53,256 bases of DNA from SG8-40 sp035528435 (GTDB taxonomy: Bacteria; Pseudomonadota; Gammaproteobacteria; Burkholderiales; Eutrophovitaceae), in contig DATKYN010000216.1 of assembly GCA_035528435.1 (NCBI GenBank), positions 1-53,256 of the forward strand, written 5' to 3'. The position numbers and the translations under genes are program-made. Shown piece after piece: positions 40,429 through 49,179 of the stretch. The notes below the pieces were generated by a model. That model saw only the letters and a program-made list of their open reading frames with translations. It had not been told where the DNA came from and made no database searches. Positions within the stretch are counted from its first letter, which is position 1, and each line of letters starts with the position of its first letter.

Positions 40429-41226
40429 ATGGCGAAGATCGCGATATTCAATCAGAAAGGCGGCGTCGGCAAAACGACGACGTCACTCAATCTCTCCGCC
40501 GCGCTTGCCCGGAGCGGCTACAATCCATTGTCCATCGACCTTGACCCGCAGGCGCACCTGTCCTATGTCTGCGGAGCGCGTGTCGACAACCCTGAAGATT
40601 CGGTCTTCAGTTTCTTCGATCAGGTCAAACCGCTCACACAACTGATCCGTCCGACACATGGTGGCTGGCTGGTCATTCCGGCGCATTTCGAGCTCTCCAA
40701 GGTCGACACCAAGTTCGGCAAGGGGCCCAATGTGCTGAATCGGCTCAACCTGGGGATCGTCAAGGAGAATCTGAATACCGGACGCCCGATCCTGATTGAC
40801 TGTTGTCCGATGCTCGGGATACTGAGCTTGTCGGCAATATTCGCTTCTGATCGCGTGCTGATCCCGGTCTCCACCGATTATCTGGCGGTGCACGGCGTCA
40901 TTGCGGTCGAGAAGACGCTCAAGGCGCTGGAACACATCCTCAAGAGGCGGGTAATGCGCCGTTACGTGGTGACGCGTTTCGACTCGCGCCGCAAGATGTC
41001 GCATGAGATTTTCAGCTCACTCAAGAGTCGCTACGGAGATGAAATCTGCTCAACAAGGATTTCGGAGAACGTCGCCGTGGCGGAAAGCCCTGCATCCGAG
41101 CGCGATGTATTCTCACATGCCCCTAGCAGTCGCGGCGCTGCTGATTACGACGCTCTGATGCGTGAATTGATCGCAACCGGGTTTATTGAAAGCCGTGATG
41201 GGGTGGATGTAGAAACCAGCGAATAA
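40429..41226 (+). CDS. ParA/MinD-family P-loop ATPase without a ParB partner
   Basis: The product has 265 residues. The deviant Walker A motif KGGVGKTT is at about residues 10-17 (NQKGGVGKTTTSLNLSAALA), with SIDLDPQAHLSYVCG next and PILIDCCPMLGILSLSA for Walker B. This is the ParA family, which forms ATP-dependent dimers on DNA or membranes to position plasmids, chromosome origins or protein clusters. No parB gene or parS-like repeats lie beside it. The DCCP instead of the common D(C/A)PP/PS order is mildly unusual. The target may be a protein complex rather than DNA. Confidence 0.9.
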   Translation: MAKIAIFNQKGGVGKTTTSLNLSAALARSGYNPLSIDLDPQAHLSYVCGARVDNPEDSVFSFFDQVKPLTQLIRPTHGGWLVIPAHFELSKVDTKFGKGPNVLNRLNLGIVKENLNTGRPILIDCCPMLGILSLSAIFASDRVLIPVSTDYLAVHGVIAVEKTLKALEHILKRRVMRRYVVTRFDSRRKMSHEIFSSLKSRYGDEICSTRISENVAVAESPASERDVFSHAPSSRGAADYDALMRELIATGFIESRDGVDVETSE

Positions 41227-41313
41227 CAGGCCCGGGACAGGGAAGCCGGCAGGCGCCAGGTATTCTCTCAGGACGCTCCCGGCCCTGCGGTGGTGCGTCG
41301 ATCGGAGCGCACG

Positions 41314-41556
41314 CTAAGTCTTGTCATCCGGCGTGCGTGAAATCATTGAAATAATACTTTCGAAATTCATATCGTCCTCGCGAACGGCGGGGTGAATCTC
41401 TTTGCACTCGAGAATTTCGCAGTGCGGGTACATTTGCGTGATACGCCTTTCCGCTTCGCTGCGATCGCGTGCCTGAACGAGAAGGTTGTCCACTGGAAGA
41501 CCGCTGCGTGTGCGGATTCTCAGGGCGAACTTGATCATCTGGTTGGGGGCGGTCAT
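41314..41556 (-). CDS. Small unknown protein (80 residues)
   Basis: The product reads MTAPNQMIKFALRIRTRSGL, then VQARDRSEAERRITQMYPHC, ILECKEIHPAV and a short acidic end. It has beta-strand then helix character and is free of low complexity. The alternation of IKFALRIRTRSG with an Ala/Arg/Glu-rich helix suggests a small alpha/beta protein. The start could also be the second Met (residue 7). I recognise no family, and no ribosome-binding site is clear. It is convergent with the ParA-type gene. Confidence 0.5.
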   Translation of the reverse strand: MTAPNQMIKFALRIRTRSGLPVDNLLVQARDRSEAERRITQMYPHCEILECKEIHPAVREDDMNFESIISMISRTPDDKT

Positions 41557-41907
41557 CGATAGATTCTATCTGCTGCCGTAGTGTCGGGCCAGCGAGCGAT
41601 GCTGTTTGCTCAGTGACATCCGCTGGCACAGCGTTAAAATACGCAACTATGCGCTTGTCAGGGGTGGTTGCGCTGATCCAGGTGGTGGGTCGGCTCCGGA
41701 TTCGCGTAGCTGGCATTCGAGCTGCGGCGCCCGCATCGGCATCCATAATGGTTAGTATGGGGTCGTCGACTTATAGCCTGTGATCTTCGACAATACATCG
41801 TTGCCACAAGTGGATATAACGCGCATGAATGAACGATCGTTTGTGCGAGGTTTTGAGTTACCTGTATTCCCGATATCCGGGGGTGCTATTTTGGGAAGGT
41901 AAAGTTT
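41557..41907. other. 351-base stretch upstream of the Pal-like gene
   Basis: This stretch divides the small minus-strand gene from the Pal-like gene and should carry promoters for both. Open frames here look non-coding. An AT-rich patch (TGGATATAAC, 41811-41820) could hold a -10 box, but no -35 at a suitable distance is visible. Confidence 0.35.
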
Positions 41908-42897
41908 ATGTCTTATTCATTCAGTCGTTATTCGGGTCTGTTGCTGGCCCTGATCCTTGCCGGCGGCCTCGCAGCTTGCTCGAGCACGAGCACGAATTCC
42001 GGAGCGAGTCGCGCGACGACAACGACCGACGAGTCGACACCGGGGCAACAGCAAGTGGATGCTGCACCGGAAAGCACCGATGCAGATGATGCAACGGATG
42101 CAGCGGATGCAGGGCTGGAGCGTGCAGTTGTACCAGCTGAAATGGAAGTGCTGGCCGACCCCACAGAATCGATGGAACAAACCGAAGCGACTCCTGACGG
42201 TGTTACGACCGGGGCCACGCAGCAGTCCGAGCCAGTTGAAGGGGTGGCAGTGTTTCCGGAGCAGCGCTACGAAATCGAGGACACCTCCGGGAGCGAAGCC
42301 GATCCAGAGATTGAACGCCTGCGGAGCGAACTTGCGGCCACCGAGTCAGAACTTGATCGCATGCGCGACGAGGAGTCGCAGCTGGATTATTCGACCGGGC
42401 AGGCCGACGCTTCAGAAAGCGGAGCGGAATCAGACCGGACTTCTTCGGGGGACGATCAGGCCGACTATTCAGACCGGGCGGACACCTCGCGCTCGTCCGC
42501 CGATGCAATGCAGGACACGGCGCCGGATTCATCGCGGTCGGGTGGTGATGACGTGGACCTGTACGGAAAGCCTGCCGAATTCAGCATCTATTTCGGTTAT
42601 GACCAAACCGGTTTTGACAGCCGGTTTGAACCGGTCATCGTTGCACACGCCGAATTCTTGAAAGCGAACCCCGGATTGAAAGCCGAAGTCCAGGGTAATT
42701 GCGACGAACGTGGCAGCCGGGAGTACAACATCGCTCTGGGCCAACGACGGGCCGAAGCGATCAAGCGAGCGCTTGAACTGCTTGGTGTGGATGGCAATCG
42801 CATTGCCACGGTCAGTTTCGGTTCGGAAAAACCGGTCGCTTTCGGCCGCGATGAGGAAAGCTGGCGTTTGAACCGCCGTGCAGACATTGTTTACTGA
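41908..42897 (+). CDS. Pal-like OmpA-domain lipoprotein with a long acidic linker
   Basis: The product has 329 residues. The lipobox LAAC is at about residues 21-24 (ALILAGGLAACSSTSTNSG); Ser after the Cys predicts outer-membrane retention. Residues 25-215 are low-complexity, rich in Asp, Glu, Ser, Thr and Gln, with short repeats such as ATDAADAG. The C-terminal OmpA domain (about 220-329) has YFGYDQTGFDSRFEPVIVAH, EVQGNCDERGSREYNIALGQ and RRADIVY, with the Asp and Arg that bind diaminopimelate in peptidoglycan. Ordinary Pal is about 170 residues, so the linker is exceptional. No tol genes are adjacent. Confidence 0.85.
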   Translation: MSYSFSRYSGLLLALILAGGLAACSSTSTNSGASRATTTTDESTPGQQQVDAAPESTDADDATDAADAGLERAVVPAEMEVLADPTESMEQTEATPDGVTTGATQQSEPVEGVAVFPEQRYEIEDTSGSEADPEIERLRSELAATESELDRMRDEESQLDYSTGQADASESGAESDRTSSGDDQADYSDRADTSRSSADAMQDTAPDSSRSGGDDVDLYGKPAEFSIYFGYDQTGFDSRFEPVIVAHAEFLKANPGLKAEVQGNCDERGSREYNIALGQRRAEAIKRALELLGVDGNRIATVSFGSEKPVAFGRDEESWRLNRRADIVY

Positions 42898-42991
42898 AAC
42901 GCGGATGCGGATTCATTCGATACTGCAGCGATCGATGCAACGTCTGCTGTTGCCGGTCCGGAGCCGGCTGGCAACGGGCGAGCGGGTTTGG

Positions 42992-44401
42992 ATGAAACCA
43001 CTGTGCGTTGCAGATATTGCCAGACGCTTCGTTGCCGCTTTGCTGGCGGGTACAGTCGTACTTGCCGGCTGTGCGCCGGGGGTTAGCAATCGATCTCTTG
43101 GAGAATCGAATACGGCACCGGCGCAAGTGGTGGTGGTTGAAGCTGCTCCGGAGCCGGAACCGTCTCCGGAGCAGGTTCGGGCGGCGGAGATTCGCGATCA
43201 GAAGCGCGACATTGCGCAACTGCGCGAGCAACTTGAGGCGGACCGCGCCCGTGCCGACGCGGCATCGTCGCGGGCTGATGCCGCAGCGCTCGAAACACAA
43301 GAGTCGGTTCGCTTGCTGCAAGCCGAGTTGGCGGAGGTCAGAGTCCGGGCAGACGCCGCATCTGCCCAGGCAGACCAGGCATTCGCGATAGCGACAGAGT
43401 TTTTGTCGAATCTGGTAGACGCGCGTGAAGAGCAACGGAGTATTGTCGAACGCAACCTGAAAACGTTTGATGCACTGAATCTGCGGCTTAGTGCGATTGA
43501 AGGCCTCGTCGTTGCATCGGATCGGCAACAGCAGGCGGAACTGGCGCAAACAAACAGCCGTACCTCCGAACTGGAACTCAGGTCTCAGCAAACGGATCAG
43601 GACCTCGATCAGATGCGTACGCAACTGGCGGACCTGTATCGCGAGGGCGAGGAAGTTCGCGCAGCGATCGACTCCGGCCCGATGTTGCGCATGTTGCGTG
43701 ATCTCGAAACAACGCAGCGGGACACCGCGGTGTTGCGTGGCCTTATGGAAGAGATGCAGCGTGAGCAGCAGGAAGGACGCAAACGCCTGCAAGACTATTA
43801 TGTCGACCTCGATACGCGGATCCAGGCCTTGCAGGAAAGAGAGCGTGCGGTGCGCGAGAACAATCCGGATGACGCCGCTGATGAGGGCGATTTCGCTCCC
43901 GAATCTTCCATCGATCCGGACGCGCTGGACGGCGGGATTGATGACGAGTTGTCTGGTGAAATCATGGAGTCGGGCGAACTGGGTGATGAGGCAGCCCGGT
44001 TGCTGGAATCTTTTGAAGACGAATTGCGGCGGCAGGACCTGAAAGTCCAGGCGGCGCCGGTAGATGCCGTTCCGGTCGAAGCGGTATCAGATGATCAAGC
44101 TTCACCGAAAACACCAACCGCGGGCGAGAATGCCGGCACTGAACATTCCTCGTTGCCGTCTGGCTCAGATCCGTTGGGCACCGTGCCCGGTATCGTCAAC
44201 ACCATCGATTCCGTGCCCGTTGTTTCCGATGCGTTGGTCGCCAACGTGGGTGGCGAAACCCGTGACGGTGAAAACGCTGCCATTGTCGAGCCGCCGCTCC
44301 TCACGGCACATGGCCTGATCGTTACTGATTGGTCGGATAGATCACAACCGCCAATGACCCGGGATTCCGGCGAGCAGAGCAATTTACTGGATGCTGAATG
44401 A
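42992..44401 (+). CDS. Coiled-coil lipoprotein of unknown function
   Basis: The product is 469 residues from the ATG at 42992. This start gives a signal peptide and lipobox LAGC (VAALLAGTVVLAGCAPGVSN). Residues about 60-290 are strongly helical and heptad-rich: RDQKRDIAQLREQLEADRAR, three RADAAS-type repeats, then SRTSELELRSQQTDQDLDQM and REEQQEGRKRLQDY-type sequence. The C-terminal third is Asp/Glu/Pro-rich and probably disordered. It lies 94 bases after the Pal-like gene on the same strand, reminiscent of pal-cpoB, but it has no TPR repeats. It may span or organise the cell envelope. Confidence 0.75.
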   Translation: MKPLCVADIARRFVAALLAGTVVLAGCAPGVSNRSLGESNTAPAQVVVVEAAPEPEPSPEQVRAAEIRDQKRDIAQLREQLEADRARADAASSRADAAALETQESVRLLQAELAEVRVRADAASAQADQAFAIATEFLSNLVDAREEQRSIVERNLKTFDALNLRLSAIEGLVVASDRQQQAELAQTNSRTSELELRSQQTDQDLDQMRTQLADLYREGEEVRAAIDSGPMLRMLRDLETTQRDTAVLRGLMEEMQREQQEGRKRLQDYYVDLDTRIQALQERERAVRENNPDDAADEGDFAPESSIDPDALDGGIDDELSGEIMESGELGDEAARLLESFEDELRRQDLKVQAAPVDAVPVEAVSDDQASPKTPTAGENAGTEHSSLPSGSDPLGTVPGIVNTIDSVPVVSDALVANVGGETRDGENAAIVEPPLLTAHGLIVTDWSDRSQPPMTRDSGEQSNLLDAE

Positions 44402-44536
44402 GATTGCTGTCCGCCGTGATGGATCCGGTTTGGAGGATGCCGTGTTTGTCGGCACGCATGCTGGCCAACACAACGCCATCTGCTTCAACGGCGCAATCGG
44501 CGGCAGGTCTTGCCCAGCGGGCTGCGAAGGGCGGGT

Positions 44537-45292
44537 ATGAGCGCTGAGAACATTCTCGAAACCCGCGGCCTTACCCGGGAGTTCAGTGGTTTCGTGGCAG
44601 TGCAGGGTGTCGATCTCAAGGTTCGCAAGGGCAGCATTCATGGGCTCATTGGTCCCAATGGGGCTGGCAAGACCACGATGTTCAACATGCTGACAAAGTT
44701 TCTGTTGCCGTCTTCGGGCACCATCCTTTACAAGGGTGAGGACATTACCGGCGAGCGGCCGGCGAGGGTGGCGCGGCGCGGTCTGGTGCGGTCATTCCAG
44801 ATATCCTCGACTTTCCCGCATATGACGGTAGTCGAGAACGTGCGCATTGCCCTGCAAAGAAAAATTGGGGGGTCTTTTCAGTTTTGGCGTTCCGAACGAG
44901 CGTTGGACCATTTGCATGACAAGGTGATGCAAATACTGGCCAGTGTCGAGCTTACGGAGCATGCGCACGTGAATGCCGTTGAACTACCCTATGGGCGTAA
45001 ACGTGCGCTGGAACTCGCGACCACGCTGGCGCTGGAACCGGAATTGATGCTTCTTGACGAACCGACACAGGGAATGGCGCACGAAGATGTGGGTCGTGTC
45101 GTCGCACTGATCAAGAAATTTTCCGAGGGCCGCACTGTTCTGATGGTTGAGCACAACCTCAGTGTTGTGGAAGACCTGTGTGACACGATAACGGTCTTGC
45201 AGCGCGGTGAAGTACTTGCTGAGGGCAGTTATCAGGAGGTATCGCGCAACCCGCAAGTGCTGGAAGCCTACGTTGGTGTTGCTGATGACTGA
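44537..45292 (+). CDS. livG: Branched-chain amino acid-type ABC transporter ATP-binding protein LivG
   Basis: The product has 251 residues from the ATG at 44537, after GAAGGGCGGG. Walker A is GPNGAGKTT (residues 37-45 approx.), the Q-loop sits in RSFQISSTFPHMTVVENV, the signature region reads ELPYGRKRALELATTLALEP (a variant of LSGGQ), and Walker B is LMLLDEPTQGM with VEHN as the switch His. This is the LivG type with its long insert. It starts the operon livG-livF-livK-livH-livM. Its stop overlaps the livF start by eight bases. Confidence 0.92.
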   Translation: MSAENILETRGLTREFSGFVAVQGVDLKVRKGSIHGLIGPNGAGKTTMFNMLTKFLLPSSGTILYKGEDITGERPARVARRGLVRSFQISSTFPHMTVVENVRIALQRKIGGSFQFWRSERALDHLHDKVMQILASVELTEHAHVNAVELPYGRKRALELATTLALEPELMLLDEPTQGMAHEDVGRVVALIKKFSEGRTVLMVEHNLSVVEDLCDTITVLQRGEVLAEGSYQEVSRNPQVLEAYVGVADD

Positions 45293-46001
45293 GCCGGTTG
45301 CCGCTTCAATGCTCACTGTTCGCGATCTCAATGCCTGGTATGGCGAGTCGCATGTTCTGCACGGAATGAACTTCGAGGTCGGACGCGGTGAACTGGTGAC
45401 TCTGCTTGGCCGTAACGGTGCCGGGCGCACCACGGCGTTGCGTGCAATTGTCGGGTTAACGGACCGGCGCGCCGGATCCATCACGATCAACGGCACCGAA
45501 GTGATCTCAATGGCGCCGCACCGTATCGCGCGGCTCGGAATCGGCTACTGCCCTGAGGAGCGGGGTATCTTTTCGAGTCTTAGTGCGGAAGAAAACCTTT
45601 TGTTGCCGCCGCGTGTCGGGCCCGCGGGGATGAGCGTTGAGGAAATATACGAAATGTTCCCCAACCTCTACGAAAGGCGGCGTAGTCCGGGCAGCCGCCT
45701 GTCTGGAGGCGAGCAGCAGATGCTGGCTCTGGCGCGCATACTGCGCACCGGCGCAGAACTGCTGTTGCTTGATGAAATCACCGAGGGACTTGCACCGGCA
45801 CTGGTGAAAGTTCTGGGACGCTCGGTTGCCAGCCTGAAGAGCAAGGGGTACACCATCGTCATGGTGGAGCAGAATTTCCGGTTTGCTGCAAAACTCGCTG
45901 ATCGTCATTATCTGGTTGAGCGTGGCACCATCGTTGAGACGGTGCTGCAAGGGGAGCTGGAACAGCGGATGGACATGTTGCATGAATATCTTGGGGTCTG
46001 A
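45285..46001 (+). CDS. livF: Branched-chain amino acid-type ABC transporter ATP-binding protein LivF
   Basis: The product has 238 residues from the ATG at 45285, which overlaps the livG stop. Motifs: LNAWYGESHVLHGMNFEVGR, Walker A LLGRNGAGRTTALRAIVG, GIGYCPEERGIFSSLSAEEN, signature RLSGGEQQMLALARIL and Walker B LLLLDEITEGLAP. The usual Walker A lysine is arginine (GAGRTT). I recall the same variant in some LivF-like proteins of proteobacteria, so it may be natural rather than disabling. It works with LivG in the Liv permease. Confidence 0.92.
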   Translation: MTEPVAASMLTVRDLNAWYGESHVLHGMNFEVGRGELVTLLGRNGAGRTTALRAIVGLTDRRAGSITINGTEVISMAPHRIARLGIGYCPEERGIFSSLSAEENLLLPPRVGPAGMSVEEIYEMFPNLYERRRSPGSRLSGGEQQMLALARILRTGAELLLLDEITEGLAPALVKVLGRSVASLKSKGYTIVMVEQNFRFAAKLADRHYLVERGTIVETVLQGELEQRMDMLHEYLGV

Positions 46002-46044
46002 GCGGATTCGAAACGTAGCGAATCCGCGATATAAACGGGGGAAG

Positions 46045-47277
46045 ATGATGAAAAGAATAATGTTTGGTTTGATCGCAAGCACAGTGATCGCGATTTCCGG
46101 TTGTTCAAAGAGCAACGATGTCGACGAGAAGGTAACCGATGGCGAGATCAAGATTGGTGTGCTCACGGACTTGTCCGGCCTGTACTCCGATATTGGTGGT
46201 CAAGGTTCCATTGTTGCAGCCGAGCTGGCTGTAGAAGATCTTGGTGGCGAAGTTGCCGGGTACAAAGTCAAGATCGTATCGGTTGACCATCAAAACAAGG
46301 CGGACATTGCAGCCCAGAAAGTCAGGGAATGGATCGATCGCGACGGTGTTGACATGGTTACCGATGCGCTCAATTCGGCGGTTGCCCTGGCGACCGCCAA
46401 GGTGGTGGCGGAGAAGAAGAAGATCATGATGAATACCGGTGCGGCGTCCACCCGACTGACCAACGAAGACTGTACCGCTTATACCATCCACCATGCCTAC
46501 GACACTTACGCTCTGGCGAACGGCACCGGCACGGCGGTGGTGAAACAGGGGGGTGATACCTGGTTTTTCCTGACATCTGATTATGCTTTCGGCCACTCGC
46601 TCGAGGCCGATACGGCCAATGTCGTCAAGAAAGCCGGTGGAACCGTGGTTGGTGCGGTTCGTCATCCGCTCAGCGCATCCGATTTCTCCTCGTTCCTGCT
46701 GCAGGCGCAAAACTCCAAAGCCAAGATTATCGGTCTGGCGAATGCCGGTGGGGACACGATCAACTCGATCAAGGCGGCAAACGAATTTGGCCTGACGAAA
46801 ACACAGAACCTCGCCGGCTTGCTGGTGTTCATTACCGACATTCACAGCCTTGGTCTTCCAGTGACGCAGGGCATGTATGTGACTTCGGGCTGGTACTGGG
46901 ACCTGAATGAAGAAACGCGTGCCTGGAGCAAGCGTTTCTTTGACCGCATGGGCAAGATGCCGACCATGATTAATGCCGGCGTCTATTCGACCGTGATGAT
47001 GTATACCAACGCGGTACGGGCGACCGGAACCGACAATGCAGATGTCATTATGGAATGGTTGCGTAATAACCCGCAGAGTGACATGTTCGGCACGAACATG
47101 GTGCTGCGCGAAGACGGTCGTCTTTTGCACGACATGTATCTGATGCAGGTCAAGAAACCTTCCGAGTCGCGAGGGGAGTGGGATTATTACCATGTCCGCC
47201 AGACGATTCCCGGTGCCGACGCCTTCCAGCCGCTGTCCGAATCGCGTTGCCCGTTGCTGAGCGGGCAAACCGGTTAA
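46045..47277 (+). CDS. livK: Liv-type ABC transporter substrate-binding lipoprotein
   Basis: The product has 410 residues from the ATG at 46045, after GGGGGA. The N-terminus MMKRIMFGLIASTVIAISGC is a lipoprotein signal with ISGC. The binding fold follows: IKIGVLTDLSGLYSDIGGQG (residues about 35-54), LAVEDLGGEVAGYKVKIVS, DMVTDALNSAVALATAKVVA, WFFLTSDYAFGHSLEADTAN and INAGVYSTVMMYTNAVRATG. This is the type I periplasmic-binding protein of the branched-chain amino acid / amide / aromatic compound class. Members of this cluster recognise varied ligands, so leucine is not assured. It sits between livF and livH. Confidence 0.9.
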   Translation: MMKRIMFGLIASTVIAISGCSKSNDVDEKVTDGEIKIGVLTDLSGLYSDIGGQGSIVAAELAVEDLGGEVAGYKVKIVSVDHQNKADIAAQKVREWIDRDGVDMVTDALNSAVALATAKVVAEKKKIMMNTGAASTRLTNEDCTAYTIHHAYDTYALANGTGTAVVKQGGDTWFFLTSDYAFGHSLEADTANVVKKAGGTVVGAVRHPLSASDFSSFLLQAQNSKAKIIGLANAGGDTINSIKAANEFGLTKTQNLAGLLVFITDIHSLGLPVTQGMYVTSGWYWDLNEETRAWSKRFFDRMGKMPTMINAGVYSTVMMYTNAVRATGTDNADVIMEWLRNNPQSDMFGTNMVLREDGRLLHDMYLMQVKKPSESRGEWDYYHVRQTIPGADAFQPLSESRCPLLSGQTG

Positions 47278-47327
47278 GCGGCCCCGGAGCTGTTGGACAT
47301 AATCGGTAAAGGCACGACGGTCTATAC

Positions 47328-48212
47328 ATGAGCGAAGTCGGCATTACTCTTGATTCGCTGTTGGGACAGCTCCTGCTTGGGCTGGTCAATGGATCGTTTT
47401 ACGCCATCCTCAGTCTTGGCCTGGCTGTGATATTCGGTTTGCTGAATATCGTCAACTTCGCCCACGGCGCGCTCTATATGATGGGCGCCTACTTCGGCTG
47501 GATTGCGCTGACCTATTTCGGCGTTGGCTACTGGTGGAGTCTTGTGCTTGCGCCGTCGCTTGTCGCGGTATTCGGCATGCTGGTCGAGCGGACCCTGTTG
47601 CAGTGGCTCTACAAGCTCGACCATCTGTACGGTTTGCTCCTCACCTTCGGGGTTTCCCTGATCATCGAGGGTACCTATCGGTATTTCTTCGGTGTGTCGG
47701 GCCAGCCGTATCCGGTGCCGGAACTGCTGTCCGGTTCAACCGATCTCGGTTTCATGACCTTGCCGAATTACCGTGGCTGGGTTGTGATTGCGTCCCTCGG
47801 GGTGTGTCTCGGCACATGGTTCATGATCGAGCGCACCCGTCTTGGCGCCTACCTTCGTGCGGCAACGGAGAACCCGAAACTGACTCAGGCCTTTGGCATC
47901 AACGTGCCGCTGCTGGTGATGCTGACATACGGTTTCGGTGCGGGGCTGGCGGCCTTCGCCGGCGTATTGGCTGCGCCGATTATCCAGATCACGCCATTGA
48001 TGGGTAATAACCTGATCGTGATTGTATTTGCCGTGGTGGTGATTGGCGGCATGGGGTCGATTCTGGGCGCAGTTGCCACCGGTTTGGCGCTTGGCGTCAT
48101 AGAGGGATTGACCAAGGTCTTTTATCCCGAAGCGTCTTCGACCGTAGTGTTCGTAATCATGGCACTGGTGCTGCTGGTTCGCCCGGCCGGTTTGTTCGGG
48201 CGTGAAACATGA
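47328..48212 (+). CDS. livH: Liv-type ABC transporter permease LivH
   Basis: The product has 294 residues with eight hydrophobic helices. The family signatures are present: LLLGLVNGSFYAILSLGLAV near the N-terminus, NIVNFAHGALYMMGAYFGW, TENPKLTQAFGINVPLLVML and VVIGGMGSILGAVATGLALG with the conserved EAA-like GxGS turn. Length and motifs are typical of LivH. Its stop overlaps livM by four bases. Confidence 0.93.
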   Translation: MSEVGITLDSLLGQLLLGLVNGSFYAILSLGLAVIFGLLNIVNFAHGALYMMGAYFGWIALTYFGVGYWWSLVLAPSLVAVFGMLVERTLLQWLYKLDHLYGLLLTFGVSLIIEGTYRYFFGVSGQPYPVPELLSGSTDLGFMTLPNYRGWVVIASLGVCLGTWFMIERTRLGAYLRAATENPKLTQAFGINVPLLVMLTYGFGAGLAAFAGVLAAPIIQITPLMGNNLIVIVFAVVVIGGMGSILGAVATGLALGVIEGLTKVFYPEASSTVVFVIMALVLLVRPAGLFGRET

Positions 48213-49135
48213 CCTTCATTCGTAAGCACGCTGTACTGATTGTGCTGGCCGTTCTGCTGGCGGCTGCGCCGTTTCTGTTTTATCCGATGCTGGTCATGAA
48301 GGTGCTGTGTTTTGCTTTGTTCGCTTGTGCGTTCAACCTGCTGCTTGGTTACACGGGATTGCTGTCATTCGGTCACGCTGCCTATTTCGGCGCAGGTGCC
48401 TACATCACCGGTCATGCGATGACAGCGTGGTCAACGACACCGGAGTTGGGGCTGTTGTTCGGCGTGGGGGCGGCAGCACTGCTCGGCCTTGTGTTCGGTG
48501 GTCTCGCGATCCGGCGCCAGGGTATCTACTTCGCGATGATTACGCTCGCGCTGGCACAAATGCTGTATTTTTTCTGCCTTCAGGCCCCGTTCACGGGCGG
48601 GGAGGACGGACTGCAGGGCGTACCGCGTGGCAAGCTTTTCGGCTTGATCAGTCTCAGCGACGATAGCGCCATGTATGTGTTCGTGAGCCTGGTGTTCCTG
48701 GGCGGGTTCTGGTTGATTGACCGGATTATCCGCTCGCCGTTCGGTCAGGTTCTGAAATCAATCCGCGAGAACGAGGAGCGCGCACTTTCGCTCGGTTACG
48801 ATGTTGACCGGTACAAACTCGTTGCCTTCGTGCTGTCTTCCGCGATCGCCGGTCTGGCAGGCGCAACCAAAACATTGACATTCGGGTTTGCGACGCTGAC
48901 CGACGTATTTTGGGGCACCTCGGGCGAAGTGGTACTGATGACCCTGGTAGGCGGCGTCGGCACCGTCCTCGGGCCGGTCGTCGGCGCTGTTGTCATCATC
49001 GTTCTGCAGAACGAACTGGCCGACAAGGTCGGTTCATGGGTGCTGGTAATCCTCGGTGCGATCTTTGTCATCAATGTTCTGTTGTTTCGCAAAGGAATCG
49101 TCGGCGAGATTGTCTCGCGATTCGGGCAGAAGTGA
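48209..49135 (+). CDS. livM: Liv-type ABC transporter permease LivM
   Basis: The product has 308 residues with about nine hydrophobic helices. Motifs: FAFNLLLGYTGLLSFGHAAY-type sequence (here ACAFNLLLGYTGLLSFGHAA), YFGAGAYITGHAMTAWS, then ILKSIRENEERALSLGYDVD and LVGGVGTVLGPVVGAVVIIV. It is the second permease and closes the operon. No clear terminator follows; the convergent DUF427 gene begins 44 bases downstream on the other strand. Confidence 0.93.
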   Translation: MTFIRKHAVLIVLAVLLAAAPFLFYPMLVMKVLCFALFACAFNLLLGYTGLLSFGHAAYFGAGAYITGHAMTAWSTTPELGLLFGVGAAALLGLVFGGLAIRRQGIYFAMITLALAQMLYFFCLQAPFTGGEDGLQGVPRGKLFGLISLSDDSAMYVFVSLVFLGGFWLIDRIIRSPFGQVLKSIRENEERALSLGYDVDRYKLVAFVLSSAIAGLAGATKTLTFGFATLTDVFWGTSGEVVLMTLVGGVGTVLGPVVGAVVIIVLQNELADKVGSWVLVILGAIFVINVLLFRKGIVGEIVSRFGQK

Positions 49136-49179
49136 TGCGAGTGTTTTCGCGATCCCCGGCCCGATGTCGATAATCGTTG

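Noticed and set aside
42041..42130. Short GATGCA-type repeats considered as a tandem or phase-variable repeat
   Set aside because: The units are imperfect, change mid-array and simply encode Ala/Asp in a low-complexity linker; they do not look like slippage-prone repeats.
42812..43792. 326-codon minus-strand open frame opposite the coiled-coil lipoprotein
   Set aside because: Heptad-rich sense sequence gives a Leu/Arg/Gln-rich antisense frame by base composition; no ribosome-binding site or signal is visible.
46105..47268. 387-codon open frame on the minus strand opposite livK
   Set aside because: It is the antisense of a clear binding-protein gene, its translation lacks domain pattern, and such long antisense frames arise from codon bias in GC-rich genes.
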